Shown one piece after another: positions 35,948 through 45,357 of a stretch of 64,000 bases of DNA. Position 1 is the stretch's first letter. Each line of letters starts with the position of its first letter. Below the pieces are notes generated by a model, which saw only the letters and a program-made list of their open reading frames with translations, made no database searches and had not been told where the DNA came from. The DNA is from Oopsacas minuta (taxonomy: Eukaryota; Porifera; Hexactinellida; Lyssacinosida; Leucopsacidae): the NCBI GenBank assembly GCA_024704765.1, contig JAKMXF010000111.1, positions 124,001 to 188,000 on the forward strand, in the 5' to 3' direction. The position numbers and the translations under genes are program-made.

Positions 35948-36889
35948 ATGGCTGAAATTAATGTAGCTAAACCTATCGTCGAAACTCAGGTCACTGAAAA
36001 ATATCCCATGAATGTTTGTAAAGGCTATATATTCCCCCCATTTTTGACTGAAGAATGGCTCGAACAAGCATCGTCCGTTTTCAAACCCAGAGATACCGAT
36101 TTGTTTCTCATATCCTTCCCGAAATCTGGTACACATTGGCTTTCACATATTGTCTATCTACTTGTAAGCAAGGAAAAACTATCAGGACCTTTGCATGGTA
36201 AAAGTGCCACGATGTTTGAAATTCCTCATGTAGACGAATTGCAGTTAGACACTATGACGGGTACATTTTCTCCAGATAGTAGTGTGGCGAAATTACGTTT
36301 GACAAAAGCTCTCGTTTCTGCTATCCCTGATCCAAGGATATTTTTCACTCATTTTCCATATGAATTTCTACCAAAGAATCCAGCTACAAAGCACGTTTAC
36401 ATTTACAGAAATCCAAAAGACATTGCCGTTTCAATTTATAACCATTTTTCAAACTCTAAATTCTTTACCCATATTGGTACTTTTGATGAGTTTTTTCAGT
36501 TGTACATAGAGAATAATTGCTTCAACTATTGTGAACATATAAAAGGTTACTTCGAGCACAAGGATGATCCAAATTTCTTCATATTGTCTTATGAAGATTT
36601 GAACAAGAATTTTAAAATGAAATTAGGCGAGATGGCAACATTTCTCGGTATAGAATTAACAGAAGAACTTTATCAGCTGATTACGAAAGAAACTAACATT
36701 GAGGCAATGCGTGAAAATGAATTCATTAATGGCAAAGAATTAATGAAGGAAGGTCACTCACTTTTCCCTAAGGGTAAAGTAGGTACCTGGAAGAGCTCAC
36801 TGTCCAAAGAACAATCAGAAAAGATTGATGAAATTCTCCTGTCAAAGTTAGGAGAGGATTTTATCAAAAAGTACATCACGTATTTCTGA
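35948..36889 (+). CDS. Cytosolic sulfotransferase 4 (single exon)
   Basis: 313 residues from the ATG at 35948. The frame extends upstream to 35933, but without an ATG, and MAEINVAKP aligns with the start of copy 3. All catalytic parts are intact: FPKSGTHWLS, FFTHFPYEFLP, YRNPKDIAVSIY and KGKVGTWKSSLS. The C-terminal third is almost identical to copy 3, while the N-terminal part differs more, a mosaic typical of gene conversion. Confidence 0.93.
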   Translation: MAEINVAKPIVETQVTEKYPMNVCKGYIFPPFLTEEWLEQASSVFKPRDTDLFLISFPKSGTHWLSHIVYLLVSKEKLSGPLHGKSATMFEIPHVDELQLDTMTGTFSPDSSVAKLRLTKALVSAIPDPRIFFTHFPYEFLPKNPATKHVYIYRNPKDIAVSIYNHFSNSKFFTHIGTFDEFFQLYIENNCFNYCEHIKGYFEHKDDPNFFILSYEDLNKNFKMKLGEMATFLGIELTEELYQLITKETNIEAMRENEFINGKELMKEGHSLFPKGKVGTWKSSLSKEQSEKIDEILLSKLGEDFIKKYITYF

Positions 36890-37358
36890 ATACAAAAGAA
36901 CACTTTTGAGTCTAGTAGCTGGTAGCTTATTGTGTTTGTAAATTCTTAGGGAGCCGATTAGTTTTCTATCTATTTCTATCACATTTCCCACAGGATTTCT
37001 GTGGGTATCCCATAGATTGGGCCGTCAGGGTCTATAATTTTGGGTGTGGGGAAATCTTGCCTGAAAATGCGTTATTCAATTCTCAGCACATTATGAAGAT
37101 ATTCTTAATATTCCAAGTTAAATGCGTGTAACACGCAATTTCTCACAATTCAATTATTTTCTTGTATAATTGTCTTATAATTTGATGGGTCTACTGATAA
37201 TTTTGGGAGGCAGGCACCCCAGGCCCCCGAGACTAAGCGTACTCTGAAAAAAAATGAAGGAAATTTCTTGGCCACACTAGAGATGTATTATTATATGTAA
37301 CCCTCAATATGAAATTGCAAGTCAATATTATAACAAACAGCAAATGTAAAATTTGTAT
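36890..37358. other. Intergenic between convergent sulfotransferases 4 and 5
   Basis: No gene or clear repeat. Holds the 3' ends of both neighbours. Confidence 0.5.
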
Positions 37359-38276
37359 TCATGAAAAACTAATATACTTTTGTATAAAATCTTCTCCAAG
37401 TTTTGTCAGTAGAATTTCATCAATCTTTTCTGAATATTTTTGGGAAAGTGTGCTCTTCCAAGCCCCTACTTTACACTTAGGTAATAAACAGTAACTCTCC
37501 TTCGTTACTATCTTGTGATCATCAATATATTCACTTTCATGTACAGTTTCAAAGTTGGTTTCTTGCACAAGCAACTCATAAAACTCTTTTGACAATTGGA
37601 TACCTAGAAAGGTTGCAATCTCATAAACTTTCGTTTTGAAATTCTTGTTCAATTCTTCATAAGATAATACGAAGAAATTTGGATCATCCTTGTGTTCAAT
37701 GTAATATTTTACATGCTTACAATAGTTGAAGCAATCATTTTCAATGTATAATTTAAAAAACTCATCGAATGTGCCAATTATTGTATGCATTCTCTCATCT
37801 TGAAAATGGTTATGCATTGAAACAACAATATCCTTCGGGTTTCTGTAAATGTAAATATACTTTGTAGCAGGATTCTTGGGTAGAAATTCATATGGAAAAT
37901 GAGTGAAGAAAAATCTCGGATCAGGGTATGCTTCTACAATAGCTTTTGTCAATCTTAATTCGCCACCATCAGGTAGGTTAAGTTCACCCTTTAATGTTTC
38001 TATCACCAATTTATCAACATGAGGAATTTCAAGGTATAAAGCAAGTCCGCCAATGTAAGGTTTTGGTAATTTTTCCTGTTTCTTAAGCATGTATACGATC
38101 AGCGTAAGCCAATGTATACCTGATCTTGGAGGAGATGCGATAAATATGTCGGTATCTCTCGGTTTGAACACGGACGAAGCTTGTTCGAGCCATTCTTCAG
38201 TTAAATATGGGGGAAAAATGTAGCCTTTCCAAATATTTGGGGTATATTTTACGGGGGTTTCAAGTTTTTCAGCCAT
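37359..38276 (-). CDS. Divergent sulfotransferase 5 with altered PAPS loops (single exon)
   Basis: 305 residues, full length and without breaks. The catalytic His region (FFTHFPYEFLP) and YRNPKDIVVSMHNH are kept. The 5'-phosphosulfate loop reads SPPRSGIHWL instead of YPKSGTHWL, replacing the Lys and Thr that contact PAPS. The C-terminal loop reads PKCKVGAWKSTLS, losing the first Gly of the usual KGxxGxWK. Either the cofactor is bound weakly or the protein has another role. It is the most diverged of the five. Confidence 0.88.
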   Translation of the reverse strand: MAEKLETPVKYTPNIWKGYIFPPYLTEEWLEQASSVFKPRDTDIFIASPPRSGIHWLTLIVYMLKKQEKLPKPYIGGLALYLEIPHVDKLVIETLKGELNLPDGGELRLTKAIVEAYPDPRFFFTHFPYEFLPKNPATKYIYIYRNPKDIVVSMHNHFQDERMHTIIGTFDEFFKLYIENDCFNYCKHVKYYIEHKDDPNFFVLSYEELNKNFKTKVYEIATFLGIQLSKEFYELLVQETNFETVHESEYIDDHKIVTKESYCLLPKCKVGAWKSTLSQKYSEKIDEILLTKLGEDFIQKYISFS

Positions 38277-39283
38277 AATTTGAGATATATTCGTTCTTGT
38301 GCTTAGTTGGTAAGTAACTGAACTGGATTATATGAAAGGATTCTTACACAAATTATGGTTCAATAAAAATTGAAATAATTCTGGTTTGGAATTTCTAGGG
38401 AGAAATGTACAATTTAATTATAGCATTTGATAATAAGAGATAATTGTGAGTATCAAATTCAAATTCAAATTAGCTAAAATACATAGAATTGCAAGCATGC
38501 CTACTCAATTTGAAGAATAAACTATGTTATAATCTTGTTACCTGATATTTAACCCAGACCTTTGGGGCATCTAGGAAAATGTAAACCAATGTTGATTAGA
38601 GATTCATGCATTATCGTCAGCATACTCACCAACCCTTTGGCTATATTTCTTGGGTATTTATCTCAAGATCCCGGGATTTTCAAAATGTTTCTCTAGATTT
38701 CTTATTTTAAATGCAAATAAGATCAATATTTCACTGTTTTGTAAGAAAACCTGGAAATCATGTCAAATCCCGTTGAGGTTGGCAAGTATGCGTCAGTATG
38801 AATATACCATGTGACAATAATACATAACGTCTGGATAAAATTAATCTATTCAAATATAAAATTTTAATTAATGCCAACTGAATTAGGTCTAAACCCAGAA
38901 CATTTATGAATCAAATAAATGTTACGGTGGAAGCTGCTTAATAAGGAGACAGATAAGTTCAATTCAAATGCTAGCCAACATTTTCTGAAAGTTTCTCATC
39001 GATGATAGCAAAATTAACAAAACATTAAAATACAAATATTGCTGGTGCACTAAGAAACCACTATTCAAAATAGTGCATAATACATTCATGTATAAATTAT
39101 TTGGTCTATCAAAATTCAGGAAGCCAAATCTTACGGGTGAAATCATGTATTATTGAAAAGATTAGCTATTACTCATACGGGACGTGTGCACATGGCCTGT
39201 ACGTCCAGATCAAGGTATAAAGACTACTATTTACTATTAAAGTGAATGATAAGGCAAAATACATTATCGAGCATCTGAAGAAT
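38277..39283. other. Intergenic, nothing recognised except a promoter
   Basis: No gene is supported. A TATA box at 39216-39222 (TATAAAG) precedes the next gene's ATG by 62 bp. Confidence 0.5.
39216..39222 (+). promoter_or_regulatory. TATA box of the first array gene
   Basis: TATAAAG, 62-68 bp upstream of the ATG at 39284. The same spacing is seen in the other array genes. Confidence 0.55.
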
Positions 39284-40012
39284 ATGAAACTAATCTTAAC
39301 AATTCTACTACTGAGCATTTACAGTAGTACCCTGATGTATTCTCTAGATGATACTGAGAAATGTGAAATAATTGACTCAATTAATAAAGTGAGAAGAAAT
39401 GTTAACCCATCGGCCGCTAACATGCGTGAGGTTCACTGGAGTGATTGTTACGCTGACATTGCAAAAGATTATCTGGCTCGATGCAAGGATATTGATGCCT
39501 ATAATATTGATAGAGTGACTAAAGCAGCAGCAGCAGGCTGTGAAGCTTCTGATACTGTAGGGGAAACTATTCACAATGCTGATGAAACGACTGTCGATGC
39601 TATTGACACTTGGGCTAGTGAAAAAGATTTGTATGATTTTGAGCAAAATGTATGTTCAGATACATGCTTTAATTATGCACAGTTGGTGAACGCTGAGACA
39701 TATGCAGTTGGCTGTGCTGTGTTTAACCAGGAAAATTGTGGAAGAACTGGTCATACTACGCTCTGCAATTATGGAACGTCTGTAGTTTTTACAGATACTC
39801 CATATAGTGCTGGCGAAGCTTGTTCTGGATGCGCTGGCGAATTTCCATCTTGTAGCGAGGGATTATGCACAGTAGCAGCCGCAACTACCCCTACTGTAAC
39901 TGAAACAAATTCATACACATCAACTCCAAAACCAAGTGATACGAGGGCAAACATGGCTATGGGGATTTTACTTATCATATCACTCGTTGCTGTCCTAATC
40001 TCATCACTATAA
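39284..40012 (+). CDS. Divergent CAP-domain surface protein, no His tail (single exon)
   Basis: 242 residues from the ATG at 39284. The open frame extends upstream to 39242 but begins there with GTG, and the internal Met gives a signal peptide aligned with the other array members. The CAP fold is recognisable by NKVRRNVNPSAANMREVHWS, CFNYAQLVNAETYAVGCAVF and LCNYG, but the usual His, Glu and His residues are Asn or missing. A cysteine hinge (CSGCAGEFPSCSEGLC) leads to a Thr-rich stretch and a hydrophobic C-terminus that looks like a GPI signal. It belongs to the same family as 43278-44192 and 45358-46293. Confidence 0.8.
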   Translation: MKLILTILLLSIYSSTLMYSLDDTEKCEIIDSINKVRRNVNPSAANMREVHWSDCYADIAKDYLARCKDIDAYNIDRVTKAAAAGCEASDTVGETIHNADETTVDAIDTWASEKDLYDFEQNVCSDTCFNYAQLVNAETYAVGCAVFNQENCGRTGHTTLCNYGTSVVFTDTPYSAGEACSGCAGEFPSCSEGLCTVAAATTPTVTETNSYTSTPKPSDTRANMAMGILLIISLVAVLISSL

Positions 40013-40508
40013 TATTACCTCACTATATGGCCCTACTTCATTTTCCACATGTACTCAATATATGTTACCTCAAACTGTTTGTTTCCTTTTCTGTTTATTT
40101 ATCCAGTGTCTGAAAACACTAGCTATTTGACAATATATATATATATATATATTTTGCTAATAAGAGAATAGCTGATAGGCGAACTGCACTGTTTCAAAGC
40201 AAACATAAGAGGCTTCATGTAACTGTGAATAAACCAAACCTCTACGATATAAATATGGGTTTGCATAATTGGACCCTTGGCTTCTTAACCATGTTATTTA
40301 CGAAAATTAACACTGCTTGGTAGTTGAAGAAGCCAATTGAATGAGCTTTTTAAGCGTTAGAATTATATCATCTCTACGCATGCATTTATTTAGCTGTAGT
40401 GAGTTCTAAGTAGAAACTATCCAATCGATTTCAAAGTGTATAAATAGTGACGAGAAATAGAAAAACTAATCCGACAATTCCCAATCAAAGACGGTCAAAG
40501 AAGGCAGG
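40013..40508. other. Intergenic within the CAP array
   Basis: No gene. A short AT dinucleotide run lies at about 40133-40152. TATAAATA at 40439-40446 is the promoter signal of the next gene. Confidence 0.5.
40439..40446 (+). promoter_or_regulatory. TATA box of the His/Gly/Asp-repeat gene
   Basis: TATAAATAGTGACGAGA here resembles AATAAATAGTGAAGAGA upstream of the gene at 43278, showing that the two promoters are related. Confidence 0.6.
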
Positions 40509-41515
40509 ATGAAAATATCTTTGATTTTTCTTCTACTGAACATCAGTATTCTGGTGATGTATTCAGTTTCTGGTAAAATAAGTTCAAATCATGATCACGA
40601 TCATAGTAATGGAAATGATGACCGTCATAGTCATGGCCATAAGCATGGAAATGGTGGTGGAAATAGTGAAATGGGTAGTTTTGCTGCTGCTGATGATGAA
40701 GGTCCAACTCATGGATCCCATGGTAATCATGATCATGGAAATGGCCATGGTGATGGTGATGGAAATGGTGATGGCCATGGCCATGGTCATGGTCATGGTC
40801 ATGATCATGGGGGTGAAAATGGTGATGAAAATGGGGATAGTGACATGAGTAGTTTTATCATTGGTCAAAATGAAGTCCCAACTCATGAATCCCATGCTAG
40901 TCATGATCATGGAAATGGCCATGATCATGGTGATGGACATGGTCATGATCATGATCACGGTGATGAAAATGGTGATGATGAAATGAGTAGTTTTGTTGTT
41001 GAAGATACTGATACTGATACTGATACTGATACTGATACTGATACTGATACTGATACTGATACTGATACTGATACTGATACTGATACTGATGATGAAGGTC
41101 CAACTCATATACCCCATGGTAATCATCGTCATGGAAATGGTCATGGTCATGGTCATGTCATGGTCATGGTCATGGTCATGGCCATGATAACGGTAATGAA
41201 AATGGTAATCAAACCGGTAATGTTGATAGTTTCTTTGCTGCTGAAAATGAAGATACAGCTCATGGATCCCACGATCATCCAACTCGCGCATCCCACCAAC
41301 ATCCATCTGGACATCCTCCCCAAGATCATAATCATGATGATACAAAGCACGACCACGCACATGATCATGGTAAAGGTAATAACGAAAATACTGAAGGTAA
41401 TAGCAAACTATTTGCTGCATATGCAGGCAGTAGTAGTAGTGGTGCAACAAGCAGCAGCATGATGACACTTCTACTCCTTGCATCTCTCCTTACTGTACTA
41501 TTATCTTCCTTATAA
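40509..41515 (+). CDS. His/Gly/Asp-repeat surface protein lacking a CAP domain; frameshifted
   Basis: The signal peptide (MKISLIFLLLNISILVMYSV) is like that of the CAP array genes, but no CAP domain follows. The body is His-, Gly-, Asp- and Asn-rich, with three higher-order units each beginning near EGPTH and ending in GDENGD or similar, plus a Thr-Asp run encoded by 14 GATACT hexamers at 41004-41087. The ATG frame is lost at about 41154, where one G is missing from a GGTCAT repeat. It then runs to 41462 as an unrelated Met/Ile/Val-rich stretch. The neighbouring frame continues with more His repeats and ends at 41513-41515 in SSSMMTLLLLASLL, the same C-terminal anchor signal as the CAP genes. 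Either a sequencing slip or a real mutation explains this. Metal binding is plausible but inferred. Confidence 0.7.
41004..41087 (+). repeat. GATACT hexamer array, 14 units
   Basis: Perfect (GATACT)14 inside the coding region, encoding Asp-Thr pairs. The length suggests that it varies between individuals. Confidence 0.95.
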
Positions 41516-42037
41516 GTCATGTTTCTCATTACCTATATACTATTTCCCCGTATACACTACTTTTCAGTAATATATTCTATATTTGACTTAATTATTCTAT
41601 AATTCCTTGTATTGTGAATTATCATTCATTAAACACTAAATAATAATTGTTTCTCTCCTAATAATTTGAACTTTAATGAGGTAAATTCATAAAATTAATA
41701 GGTGTTGATTTTGTTGCCCTAATTTTGAAAAAGAATTCAAATTTTCGCTCATCCGAGGGTGTAGAATTGATAGCTATTGGAGGCAAACTATGAAAGCTAC
41801 GGAATTAAGTAAGCAGTTTTTTCCACTATTTCTTTCACTATTATCGTAAATAAGGAGTTTCAAATTTGTGTGATTTAGAGGCCAATTTTATTGGTAATAT
41901 TGAAAAATTATATCATCTTTACAAGAAGCCCATGTATGCTACATTTAAATGTCCTAAAGAGCCAAAAAGTGGCAGCCAATTACCCCCAAAGCTAATAAAT
42001 ACTGACGAATACCTCGGTATATTTAACAATAGACAAA
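41516..42037. other. Intergenic within the CAP array
   Basis: No gene or clear repeat. AT-rich, with no good TATA box at the usual distance from the next pseudogene. Confidence 0.45.
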
Positions 42038-42855
42038 CTGAAGTTATTATTTGCTATCTTCCTAGTCATTATTTTCAGGGTTCTTGCATGCTCAGAATTG
42101 GACGCATCCACACAGCAAGAAATTATTGATATGATAAATAATGCGAGGAGAACTACTGATCCAATAGGAGCTAACATACGTGCGGTTAAATGGAGTGATT
42201 GCTACGTTAAAATTGCATTAGAACATCTACAACAATGTGGTGATGTTGATGCCCTTAACTCAGATAGACAGACCCAGGCTGCAGATACTGGATGCGAAGC
42301 ATCTGATAGTGTAGGAGAAACTATTTACAATCCCCCTATAGGCGATACTACTGGTCCCGTTGGATTCTGGGCTAGAGAGGGAGATTTTTATAACTTGCTG
42401 AAAATTCTTGCGCAGGTAAATCAAGCCGTAATTATTTGCAATTGATCAACGCTGAGACATATTTAATTGGCTGTGTTAAGTTTGATCAAATGAATTGTGG
42501 GAGAACTGGCGAAACTTTCCTTTGCAATTATGGCCTTGCAAATGGGCTGTATATTAAGGACGCGCAATGCTCTGGTTGTGACGATGAATTTCCATGCGGT
42601 AACAAGGGTTTGTGTTCTCAAACAGCTGTCACGGATCCTAGTACTGCAACTGTAACTACAAAATCTCAAAGGCATAACCATCAAAGAGGTCATAGAGTGC
42701 ACGATCATAATCATGGTGATAAAAAGCACGATCATGCTCATGACCGCGGTAGAAGAGTTAGAAATATTGGTGCTTATAAATATGGGCGCCAAAATACACA
42801 TAATTAAATTATCTCCATACTGATAGCAAGCACGGTTACTATTCTTATCCCTATA
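42038..42855 (+). pseudogene. Decayed CAP/His-tail gene
   Basis: Compared with the intact gene at 43278, the initiator position is CTG (42038-42040), with no ATG in frame until 42128. One base is missing near 42395-42400, so the first frame ends soon after while the second resumes at NYLQLINAETY. A TAA at 42805-42807 cuts off the hydrophobic C-terminus, whose codons (IISILIASTVTILI) still follow it. The signal peptide, CAP half, cysteine hinge and a short His-rich stretch (HDHNHGDKKHDHAHD) can all still be read. Start by CTG cannot be excluded, but three separate lesions argue for a dead gene. Confidence 0.82.
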
Positions 42856-43277
42856 AATACACGTGTTTGGCCATCGTCTATCCAATATTTTCCTCATTTA
42901 TATCCTTCAATAATTCTATATGACTTGATCTATTAGTTCTTCAATAATTTACTTAAATTTTGTATTTGCATAAATTCATAAGATTATTATCTCAATATGC
43001 AAAGTATAATGGATGAAACCAAACGTAGTGCCAGCTAATATCTAGGGCAGGGATCTCAAAAGCTAATGGCCTGTGGTCACACTTTTAGAAATTGTATAGA
43101 AAAAATTAGTGAAGAAGCCAAATAATAAAATTTGTATGAGAGATTACATCATTATTATCTGAATCATATGACTGTAAGTTCTTAGAGAGATCATACTAAC
43201 TGGTCGTTTCAAACTTAATAAATAGTGAAGAGAATATACCAATCGAAAAAATGGCCATTAAACTACGCTGATACAGA
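42856..43277. other. Intergenic within the CAP array
   Basis: No gene. AATAAATAGTGAAGAGA at about 43217-43233, a degenerate TATA region, lies 45-61 bp before the next ATG and matches the promoter at 40439. Confidence 0.5.
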
Positions 43278-44192
43278 ATGAAGTTAGCTTTAATTATTTT
43301 TCTACTGAATATTTTCAGTATTGCTCTGGTGTGTTCAGAATTGAACGCAGATCAACAGCAAGAAATAATTGATAAGATAAATAATGTGAGAAGAAATACT
43401 GTTCCACCGGCTGCTAATATGCGTGAGGTTCAATGGAATGAGTGCTACGCACAAATTGCATTAGATTTTTTGAAAAAATGTGGTGATGTTGACGGGCATA
43501 ATCCAGATCGTTTCACTCAAGGATGTGAAGCATCTGAGAATTTAGGAGAATCTATTTACAATCGTCCATTGGACGATACTACAACTGATCCGATTGGTGT
43601 CTGGGCTAAGGAGGGAGAATCATATAATTATTATGAAAGATCTTGTTCAGGACCAACATGCATTAATTATCTACAGTTGATCAACGCGAATGCTTATTTA
43701 GTTGGCTGTGCGGTGTATAACCAAGAGAATTGTGGAAGAACTGGTGAAACTACCATCTGTAATTATGGAGAGGGATTAGGTTTTACAGGTGCTACATATA
43801 ATGAGGGTGAACCTTGTTCTGAATGCGAAGGTGAATTTTCTTATTGTAATGAGGGATTATGCGCACAAGAAGATGAACCTACGCCTACAGGATCAACATC
43901 TACAGGATCTACTAATGAAGTTACTGACTGTCCTACTAATCATCACCATCATAATCATAATCATGATCATGATCACAATCATGATCATAAAAATCATGAT
44001 CATGGTAAAGGAGGAGGTAAAGGAAAAGGTAAAGGAAAAGGTAAAGGAGAAGGTAAAGGAGAAGGTGATGATGAAGGCATTAGCGGATTTTTGGGTGTGT
44101 ATGCTGAAGATAAGAGTGATGCAACAAGTAATAGCATCATGATACTTCTACTTGTTGCAACCATCCTATCCGTACTATTGTCATCACTATAG
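43278..44192 (+). CDS. Divergent CAP-domain protein with His-rich tail and GPI-like anchor, copy A (single exon)
   Basis: 304 residues. Signal peptide at 1-20. The CAP-like domain (about 22-185) keeps its cysteines and CNYG strand but has lost the metal-binding His/Glu set: INNVRRNT replaces the HNxxR motif, and INYLQLINA stands where HYTQ is expected. The hinge is CSECEGEFSYCNEGLC, then a Thr/Ser/Gly linker, a His-rich run (HHHHNHNHDHDHNHDHKNH), a Gly-Lys repeat (GKGKGKGKGEGKGEG) and a hydrophobic C-terminus (IMILLLVATILSVLL) after small residues, as in GPI signals. Likely a cell-surface or mucus protein. The His tail may bind Zn, Cu or Ni ions; that is inference. Its 3' part is duplicated at 45976-46549. 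Confidence 0.88.
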   Translation: MKLALIIFLLNIFSIALVCSELNADQQQEIIDKINNVRRNTVPPAANMREVQWNECYAQIALDFLKKCGDVDGHNPDRFTQGCEASENLGESIYNRPLDDTTTDPIGVWAKEGESYNYYERSCSGPTCINYLQLINANAYLVGCAVYNQENCGRTGETTICNYGEGLGFTGATYNEGEPCSECEGEFSYCNEGLCAQEDEPTPTGSTSTGSTNEVTDCPTNHHHHNHNHDHDHNHDHKNHDHGKGGGKGKGKGKGKGEGKGEGDDEGISGFLGVYAEDKSDATSNSIMILLLVATILSVLLSSL

Positions 44193-44449
44193 TTTGTATA
44201 CTATTACTACTCGATAACGTTCTCATCTATTTCCTTCAGTGATAATCTATAACATCTATGTATAATTGATCATATATTCAATTCTAAAATTATTCTTTCC
44301 TTTCGTGTGTTTCCAATTATCAAACAGTTCGCACTACTACTATATTAGAGAATATTCGTGTATATGAAACAGCGATATGTAATTACATATTTATTGTCTA
44401 ATCACTCTACCAAGGGAATTGACATCGATTGGGCAGTTTCAATGACGTT
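43875..44449 (+). repeat. 575-bp duplicated block, copy 1
   Basis: Covers the tail coding region of copy A, its stop and about 257 bp beyond. It is essentially identical to 45976-46549; I see one A/G difference in the His codons and a 1-bp indel near 44435. Confidence 0.93.
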
Positions 44450-45357
44450 GCAAATCATGAAACAATATTATTAGTAATACATGTACATCCTATTTCCATG
44501 TACTAAGTTACTTTTCAAAAAGAATGTGAGTTTCAAATTGATAAGTTGAACATTTTTCTCCGATAATTTCTTGCACTATACTGATAAGAAGTTTATTCAC
44601 TGAGTTTTGGGTAGGGACCAGGGTGTAGTGTAGGGGGAGCGGGGGGAGCGGCGCTGCCCCACTACAAATTCAAGGGGGAGAGGCGCTACCTTGCTGTAAC
44701 TAGATTATTGTTATTTTATTATAATATAGGCAGACTAAGTTTTCCGCAGTTGCCCTTCTTTAGTACTCTAGTCAATTCCGCTTAAAGGGGTAACATATGC
44801 ACCGAAGAAGGGCAACATTATTTGGAAGTATTTTAGTTTATAATACTTGTAATGTGAATTGCATGTTTCGTTGATAGAAAATTTTCTTTGTTTTACCAAT
44901 TTTTGGGTGATATTTTCTTTTAGAAGCGCTCCCCCACTAGAAATTTGAGCACTACACCCCTGGTAGGGACTTCTGTCAATGGATAATTCCAGGCAAATAT
45001 AGATTTAATATAGACTCATAGACGCAACTAGGGCCATTTTTGGGTGGATTCATGCGTAAAATTTTGTAGTTTCTTTCATATTTTTTCGATTTCCCTACTA
45101 TAGGTAGAAATTTCACATGATGCTCTGGCCTAACTCCATAAACTACAATTTAGATCCTGTGACTTGGCAGCCCCAAATATGGTATGAATTCATGAAACAA
45201 CTGAGTTCATGAGATTTGTATTAACTCATCCTTACATAACAGGTTAACATGAATTGTCTACAAAAAAGGAGCCAATCTCTTGATTTCAATAATATATATA
45301 TAAAGTGTGCGAATATCGTGATCATGAAACGAGGCGAAATCAAAGAAGCAATTCAAA
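44193..45357. other. Intergenic with a hAT-like element
   Basis: No gene. It carries the rest of the duplicated block (to 44449), the element at 44628-44963, and TATATATATAAAG at about 45292-45304, some 55 bp before the next ATG. Confidence 0.5.
44628..44963. repeat. Inverted-repeat element with nested palindrome
   Basis: Ends are CCAGGGTGTAGTGTAGGGGG and, inverted, CCAGGGGTGTAGTGCTCAAA. Inside, GTTGCCCTTCTTTAGTA is partly mirrored by GAAGAAGGGCAAC about 60 bp later. The G+C content of the ends differs sharply from the surroundings. No transposase. Confidence 0.65.

Noticed and set aside
40560-41420. Possible CRISPR-like or satellite array
   Set aside because: The periodic text is coding His/Gly/Asp repeats in a eukaryotic gene, not spacers between identical repeats.
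40584-41483. 299-codon minus-strand frame across the His-repeat gene
   Set aside because: Repetitive DNA is open in several frames. Signal peptide, promoter and anchor all favour the plus strand.
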